A DNA stretch of 9,130 nt from Pirellulales bacterium (GTDB lineage: Bacteria > Planctomycetota > Planctomycetia > Pirellulales > Thermoguttaceae), in NCBI GenBank assembly GCA_030605745.1, contig JAUWHT010000426.1, forward strand, positions 1 to 9,130. Reading direction: 5' to 3'. The translations under genes and the position numbers were made by a program. Below, piece after piece: positions 6,204 to 9,130 of this stretch (positions within the stretch are counted from its first letter, which is position 1; each line of letters starts with the position of its first letter). A model generated the notes under the pieces. It ran no database searches, was not told where the DNA came from, and saw only the letters and a program-made list of their open reading frames with translations.

Positions 6204-6908
6204 ATGGCCAGATACAGATGCGACGTGTGCAAGGCCTACGAGTATGAGGAGTCAAAAGGAGATCCAAGTGTAAACATCAAGCCCGGCACCAAACCGGCCG
6301 ACTTTCCCGACAGTTGGCGGTGCCCGATCTGCCAGTCAGACAAGGTGTACCTACAGCCTATTGTAGAAGAGCCACCTGTTTCTCCCCAGCCACAACAAGA
6401 GACGATAGTCGCCGCTGTTGACGCAGAGAAACCGGATATCCCAAGCAGCTCCGAAGAATGGAGAAGGGACTCTGATGAGTTGGAAATACACATGGCCGAC
6501 ATCCACAGGATTTCTGTGACGGGAAAGTCCATTGCTGCACCCATGAGAACAACCAAACACGTTGTTTCGTGGGACGACGTACTGATCAAGGGAGCACAAC
6601 TCGCCAGGATTCCTTTGGGCAAGGATGAGACTGTCAATACTCGAACGGTGGTAGGTCCCAACGCCAAGCAGCCCCTAATCATCGAGACTCCCATTTATGT
6701 AACACACATGTCGTTTGGCGCCCTATCAAGGGAAGTCAAGATTGCGCTGGCGAAAGGAAGTGCCGCGGTGGGAACGGCCATGTGTTCCGGGGAAGGCGGC
6801 ATCCTGGAGGATTCCTTGGAAAACGCCTACAAGTACATCTTTGAGTATGTCCCGAACAAATACAGTGTCACAGATGAGAATCTCAAGAGAGTGGATGCAT
6901 GCAATTGA
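6204..6908 (+). CDS. Rubredoxin domain fused to the first half of an FMN glutamate-synthase-like domain (5' part of a split gene)
   Basis: Starts at ATG 6204, 6 bases after AGGAG (6193-6197), which overlaps the dfx stop. Residues 1-50 form a rubredoxin domain with Cys6, Cys9, Cys40 and Cys43 (CDVC and CPIC) and the NIKPGTKPADFPDSWRC core. A Pro/Gln/Glu-rich linker follows (about 52-90). From about residue 115 the sequence matches the start of the glutamate-synthase FMN domain (PF01645 type): TPIYVTHMSFGALSREVK, AMCSGEGGI, NKYSVTDENLKRVDA. Then it runs CN-stop at 6906-6908. Related proteins continue VDA-IEIK-GQSAKPGMGGHLPGEKV, which is exactly what the +1 frame gives just after. Arginine codons are nearly all AGA/AGG, unlike all neighbours. 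The rubredoxin part may still be a working electron carrier for the superoxide reductase upstream; the FMN part alone would lack most of the barrel. Without the 4-bp duplication the whole gene would code for 487 residues. Confidence 0.82.
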   Translation: MARYRCDVCKAYEYEESKGDPSVNIKPGTKPADFPDSWRCPICQSDKVYLQPIVEEPPVSPQPQQETIVAAVDAEKPDIPSSSEEWRRDSDELEIHMADIHRISVTGKSIAAPMRTTKHVVSWDDVLIKGAQLARIPLGKDETVNTRTVVGPNAKQPLIIETPIYVTHMSFGALSREVKIALAKGSAAVGTAMCSGEGGILEDSLENAYKYIFEYVPNKYSVTDENLKRVDACN

Positions 6909-7671
6909 GATCAAGGTGGGGCAATCGGCAAAACCGGGTATGGGAGGTCATCTGCCCGGCGAAAAGGTTACCCGGCAGATTTCTGAGATAAGGGGGTTTC
7001 CGGAAGGAGCCGACATTGACAGTCCTGCAAGTTTTGAAGACATAACGAGCAAAAACGACCTGAGAAAGAAGGTCGACTGGCTGAGAGAAAAATCAGATGG
7101 CAAGCCGATCGGAATCAAGATCGCCGCTGGAAACATTGAAGACGACCTGGACGTTGCGATTTATGCAAGACCCGACTTTGTAACCATCGACGGAAGGCCC
7201 GGTGCCACTGCGGCGTCTCTACAGTTCGTGAAAGACGCCACGTCAATACCCACAGTATTCGCACTATCTCGGGCAAGAACATTCCTTCACACAAAGGGAA
7301 TCACGGGTATTTCACTGATTATTACGGGAGGACTGAGGATTTCGTCCGATTTCGCCAAAGCACTGGCATTGGGCGCAGATGCGATAGCGATCGGCACTGC
7401 TGCGCTGATAGCATGTGGTTGCCAACAGTACAGGCTTTGTCATACGGGCAAATGCCCTACTGGAATAGCAACCCAAGATCATCAACTGAGGACAAGACTA
7501 AGAATTGACGAATCGGCAAGGCAACTGGAGAACTTCTTGCGGGTGTCTACAGAGGAACTGAAGGATTTCGCGCGTCTGACCGGAAACGACGATGTTCACG
7601 AACTACAGGTAACTGATTTATGCACCACCAATTCGGAGATTTCGAGCCATACAGCAATTGAGCATACGTGA
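6895..7671 (+). CDS. Second half of the FMN glutamate-synthase-like domain with Fe-S motif (3' part of a split gene)
   Basis: Contains the C-terminal part of a glutamate-synthase-type FMN/Fe-S barrel: IEIKVGQSAKPGMGGHLPGE, PIGIKIAAGNIEDDLDVA, FVTIDGRPGATAAS, SLIITGGLRISSDFAKALA, LGADAIAIGTAAL, then Cys codons at 7420, 7438 and 7453 in the C-x5-C-x4-C pattern of the [3Fe-4S] cluster (CQQYRLCHTGKC), and RLTGNDDVHELQVTDLCTTN. No glutaminase (GATase) domain or GltD subunit is present, so this is the stand-alone 'glutamate synthase-related' type, whose reaction is not well established. The frame is open upstream to 6715 but that part is a shadow of the first half; ATG 6895 is the first sensible start, overlapping the TGA of the first half by 14 bases, with only a weak purine-rich GAGAG before it. 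It may be made by re-initiation, or not at all. The FMN-region segment RPGATAASLQFV differs from the Gly-rich, Pro-ended form (RGGATGAAPKFV-like) I expect. AGA/AGG arginine use continues here. Confidence 0.78.
   Translation: MHAIEIKVGQSAKPGMGGHLPGEKVTRQISEIRGFPEGADIDSPASFEDITSKNDLRKKVDWLREKSDGKPIGIKIAAGNIEDDLDVAIYARPDFVTIDGRPGATAASLQFVKDATSIPTVFALSRARTFLHTKGITGISLIITGGLRISSDFAKALALGADAIAIGTAALIACGCQQYRLCHTGKCPTGIATQDHQLRTRLRIDESARQLENFLRVSTEELKDFARLTGNDDVHELQVTDLCTTNSEISSHTAIEHT
6896..6903 (+). repeat. 4-bp tandem duplication (TGCA)2 that breaks the rubredoxin/GltS-like gene
   Basis: TGCATGCA at 6896-6903 is two copies of TGCA. Removing one copy turns GTG GAT GCA TGC A.. into GTG GAT GCA ATT GAG ATC AAG, coding VDAIEIK, the expected family sequence, and joins the two frames. 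With the duplication, translation stops at TGA 6906-6908. The same bases also create ATG at 6895-6897 in frame with the second half. Confidence 0.85.
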
Positions 7672-7693
7672 AGACACGTAATCGGTTTGGAAA

Positions 7694-7724
7694 TGCCCTT
7701 GCCACTGGCAATACGCCTGGGGCA
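7694..7724 (+). promoter_or_regulatory. Nested dyad upstream of rubrerythrin, possible operator
   Basis: TTGCCA 7699-7704 and TGGCAA 7706-7711 form a 6-bp inverted repeat with one base between, and TGCCC 7694-7698 pairs with GGGCA 7720-7724 outside it. It sits 31 bases before the rubrerythrin start codon. It does not match the AT-rich PerR or Fur boxes I know. It could be an operator for a dimeric regulator or a leader hairpin. Confidence 0.35.
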
Positions 7725-7742
7725 AACGAAAGGAGAGTTGTA

Positions 7743-8318
7743 ATGAGTAGTTTGAAGGGGACTAAAACGGAAAGGAACCTGCTTTGTGCGTTTGCCGGCG
7801 AGTCGCAGGCGCGGAACCGCTACACCTTCTTTGCCGGCAAGGCAAGAAAGGAAGGATTCGTCCAGATCGCCGACATTTTCGAGGAGACGGCCAATCAGGA
7901 GCGAGAGCACGCCAAGCGGCTGTTCAAGTTCCTCGAAGGCGGCGAGGTGGAGATACAGGCGGCCTTCCCGGCCGGGGTGATCGGCAGCACGGCAGAAAAC
8001 CTCAAGGCCTCAGCCGCCGGCGAGCACCACGAATGGGAAAACATGTACCCAGAGTTCGCCGGAATCGCCCGAGAGGAAGGTTTCGACATGATCGCCAACG
8101 TGTTCCAGGCCATCGCCGTGGCCGAGAAGCAGCACGAAAAGCGATACCTGGGACTGCTGGCCAGCGTGGAAGCAGCCACGGTGTTCAAAAAGGACAAAAA
8201 GGTCGTCTGGCGGTGCCGAAACTGCGGATACCTGCACGAGGGCGATGAAGCGCCCAAGGTATGCCCGGCCTGCGCGCATCCCCAGGCGCATTTTGAACTG
8301 CTGGCCGAGAACTGGTGA
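7743..8318 (+). CDS. rbr: Rubrerythrin
   Basis: A peroxidase of anaerobes that reduces H2O2 to water using a di-iron site fed by its own rubredoxin-like domain. The 191-residue protein begins at ATG 7743, 7 bases after AAGGAG (7730-7735); the frame extends upstream to 7668 but without such a site. The N-terminal four-helix domain has Glu20, Glu53, His56, Glu94, Glu97, Glu128 and His131 (GESQARNRY, EREHAKRLF, EHHEWENMY, AEKQHEKRY). The C-terminal rubredoxin-like domain has Cys158, Cys161, Cys174 and Cys177 (CRNC and CPAC). Numbering agrees closely with Desulfovibrio vulgaris rubrerythrin, so it is full length. CGN arginine codons and high GC return here, in contrast to the preceding gene. It would act after superoxide reductase; reducing power would come from a rubredoxin or NAD(P)H:rubredoxin oxidoreductase, none of which is complete in the window. 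Confidence 0.97.
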   Translation: MSSLKGTKTERNLLCAFAGESQARNRYTFFAGKARKEGFVQIADIFEETANQEREHAKRLFKFLEGGEVEIQAAFPAGVIGSTAENLKASAAGEHHEWENMYPEFAGIAREEGFDMIANVFQAIAVAEKQHEKRYLGLLASVEAATVFKKDKKVVWRCRNCGYLHEGDEAPKVCPACAHPQAHFELLAENW

Positions 8319-8344
8319 CAACTGACACTGTGAGAATTGATGCC

Positions 8345-9130
8345 ATGAGTACTGGATCGGGAAAGGTGGTCATCATCGGCGCGGGAGCCGTCGGGGCCAC
8401 GTTTGCCTACGCACTACAGATACGTGGTGCTGCTCGTGAAATCGTCTTGATCGACATGGACCACCGGCGCGCGGAAGGTCAAGCGCTCGATCTGAGCCAC
8501 GGGGAGTTCTTCACTCCTCCGGTAGATATCCGAGCGGGAGATTATCAAGATTGTGCCGGGGCCGACGTGGTTGCCATCTGTGCGGGTGCGAAGCAGAAGT
8601 CCGGACAGTCGCGCATGGACCTGGTGGAAACAAACATTGGAATCTGCAAGGCAATTGTAGAAAAGATAGTAGAACAAACCGCCGAGGCGATTCTGCTGGT
8701 GGCCACCAACCCGGTGGATGTGCTGACATACGCGGCACTCCACTTCTCCGGACTGCCGAAAGAGCGCGTGATTGGCTCCGGGACGGTGCTCGACAGCGCG
8801 CGGTTCCGGCATCTGCTCAGCCGGCACTGCGGAATTGACGCCCGTAATGTCCATGCGTATGTACTGGGTGAGCACGGCGACAGCGAGGTCCTGCCGTGGA
8901 GCATAACCACTCTGGCCGGCATGAAGATGGAAGATTACTGCCGGGCCTGCCCCCAAAAATGCCCGGATATCAATAGCCAGCAGATCGCCACAGAAGTCCG
9001 CACGTCGGCCTATCACATTATTGACGCCAAAGGCGCAACCAACTTCGCGGTAGGGCTGGCACTGGTCAAGATCACTACCTCGATTATCAGGGACGAAAAC
9101 AGCGCGCTTACGGTCTCCACGCTGACGGGC
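8345..9130 (+). CDS. ldh: L-lactate dehydrogenase, 3' end outside the window
   Basis: NAD-dependent interconversion of pyruvate and L-lactate in the cytoplasm. The frame from ATG 8345 is open to the right edge, giving 262 of about 310-320 residues. The Rossmann motif GAGAVG is at residues 12-17, with Asp37 ending the second strand. The substrate loop reads AGAKQKSGQSRMDL, with Gln84 and Arg90: Gln at this place is the lactate-specific residue, where malate dehydrogenases have Arg. Catalytic Asp150 and Arg153 are in GTVLDSARFR and His177 in LGEHGDSEVLPWS. A small cysteine-rich stretch (YCRACPQKC, about 196-204) follows the WS motif; similar cysteines occur in some anaerobe LDHs as I recall. 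No ribosome binding site is clear before ATG 8345, and GTG 8330 is a possible longer start. It begins 26 bases after rubrerythrin, so it may be in the same transcript; its metabolic link is NAD+ recycling during fermentation rather than stress defence itself. Confidence 0.93.
   Translation, partial: MSTGSGKVVIIGAGAVGATFAYALQIRGAAREIVLIDMDHRRAEGQALDLSHGEFFTPPVDIRAGDYQDCAGADVVAICAGAKQKSGQSRMDLVETNIGICKAIVEKIVEQTAEAILLVATNPVDVLTYAALHFSGLPKERVIGSGTVLDSARFRHLLSRHCGIDARNVHAYVLGEHGDSEVLPWSITTLAGMKMEDYCRACPQKCPDINSQQIATEVRTSAYHIIDAKGATNFAVGLALVKITTSIIRDENSALTVSTLTG

Noticed and set aside
6891..6908. Programmed +1 frameshift as the main explanation of the split gene
   Set aside because: There is no known slippery or stimulatory signal (no CTT-TGA, no internal Shine-Dalgarno with proper spacing), and a simple TGCA duplication explains the break fully.
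8345..9130. Malate dehydrogenase as identity of the last gene
   Set aside because: Gln84 in the substrate loop and the GTVLDSARFR block indicate lactate, not malate, specificity.

Overview
The window looks like part of a Planctomycetota genome, probably from an anaerobic or microaerophilic lineage. The taxonomic hint is the first gene, whose C-terminal half has the DUF1559 (SBP_bac_10) signature: SNLKQIGLAMHNHHD, then a Gly-rich stretch ending in CDGSVRFL. This family is greatly expanded in planctomycetes. The anaerobic hint is the set of genes that follows: hybrid cluster protein, two-iron superoxide reductase, rubrerythrin, a rubredoxin-type protein and L-lactate dehydrogenase. All supported genes are on the + strand.

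Layout: (1) 3-1709, DUF1559 protein, open at the left edge. (2) 1710-1923, spacer with a plausible promoter, then tRNA-Arg(CCG) at 1924-1997. (3) 2100-3002, a strongly shortened hcp with ACG where the start ATG should be. (4) zwf, glucose-6-phosphate dehydrogenase. (5) ferritin. (6) a 94-bp gap with two tandem 30-bp hairpin repeats. (7) typical 2-Cys peroxiredoxin. (8) desulfoferrodoxin/superoxide reductase. (9) a rubredoxin + FMN glutamate-synthase-like fusion, broken in the middle by a 4-bp TGCA duplication. (10) rubrerythrin. (11) L-lactate dehydrogenase, cut by the right edge. Most genes from ferritin to rubrerythrin have a clear AAGGAG/AGGAG ribosome binding site.

Taken together, genes 3-10 read as an oxidative and nitrosative stress island. 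Superoxide reductase turns superoxide into H2O2 without making O2. Peroxiredoxin and rubrerythrin remove the H2O2. Ferritin stores Fe(II) and so limits Fenton chemistry. Hcp normally handles NO or hydroxylamine, and Zwf supplies NADPH. The rubredoxin domain of gene 9 sits directly after superoxide reductase, where a rubredoxin electron donor is often found, so an electron route through it is an attractive but unproven idea.

The most unusual points are: hcp appears to have lost an in-frame block of about 165 residues that holds all four cysteine ligands of the hybrid cluster; the rubredoxin/GltS-like gene is split by a TGCA duplication that also creates a start codon for the second half, and its codon use (AGA/AGG arginine, lower GC) differs from its neighbours; and the peroxiredoxin leader carries tandem dyads. 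The first two could reflect decay, sequencing or assembly error, or real new protein architectures.
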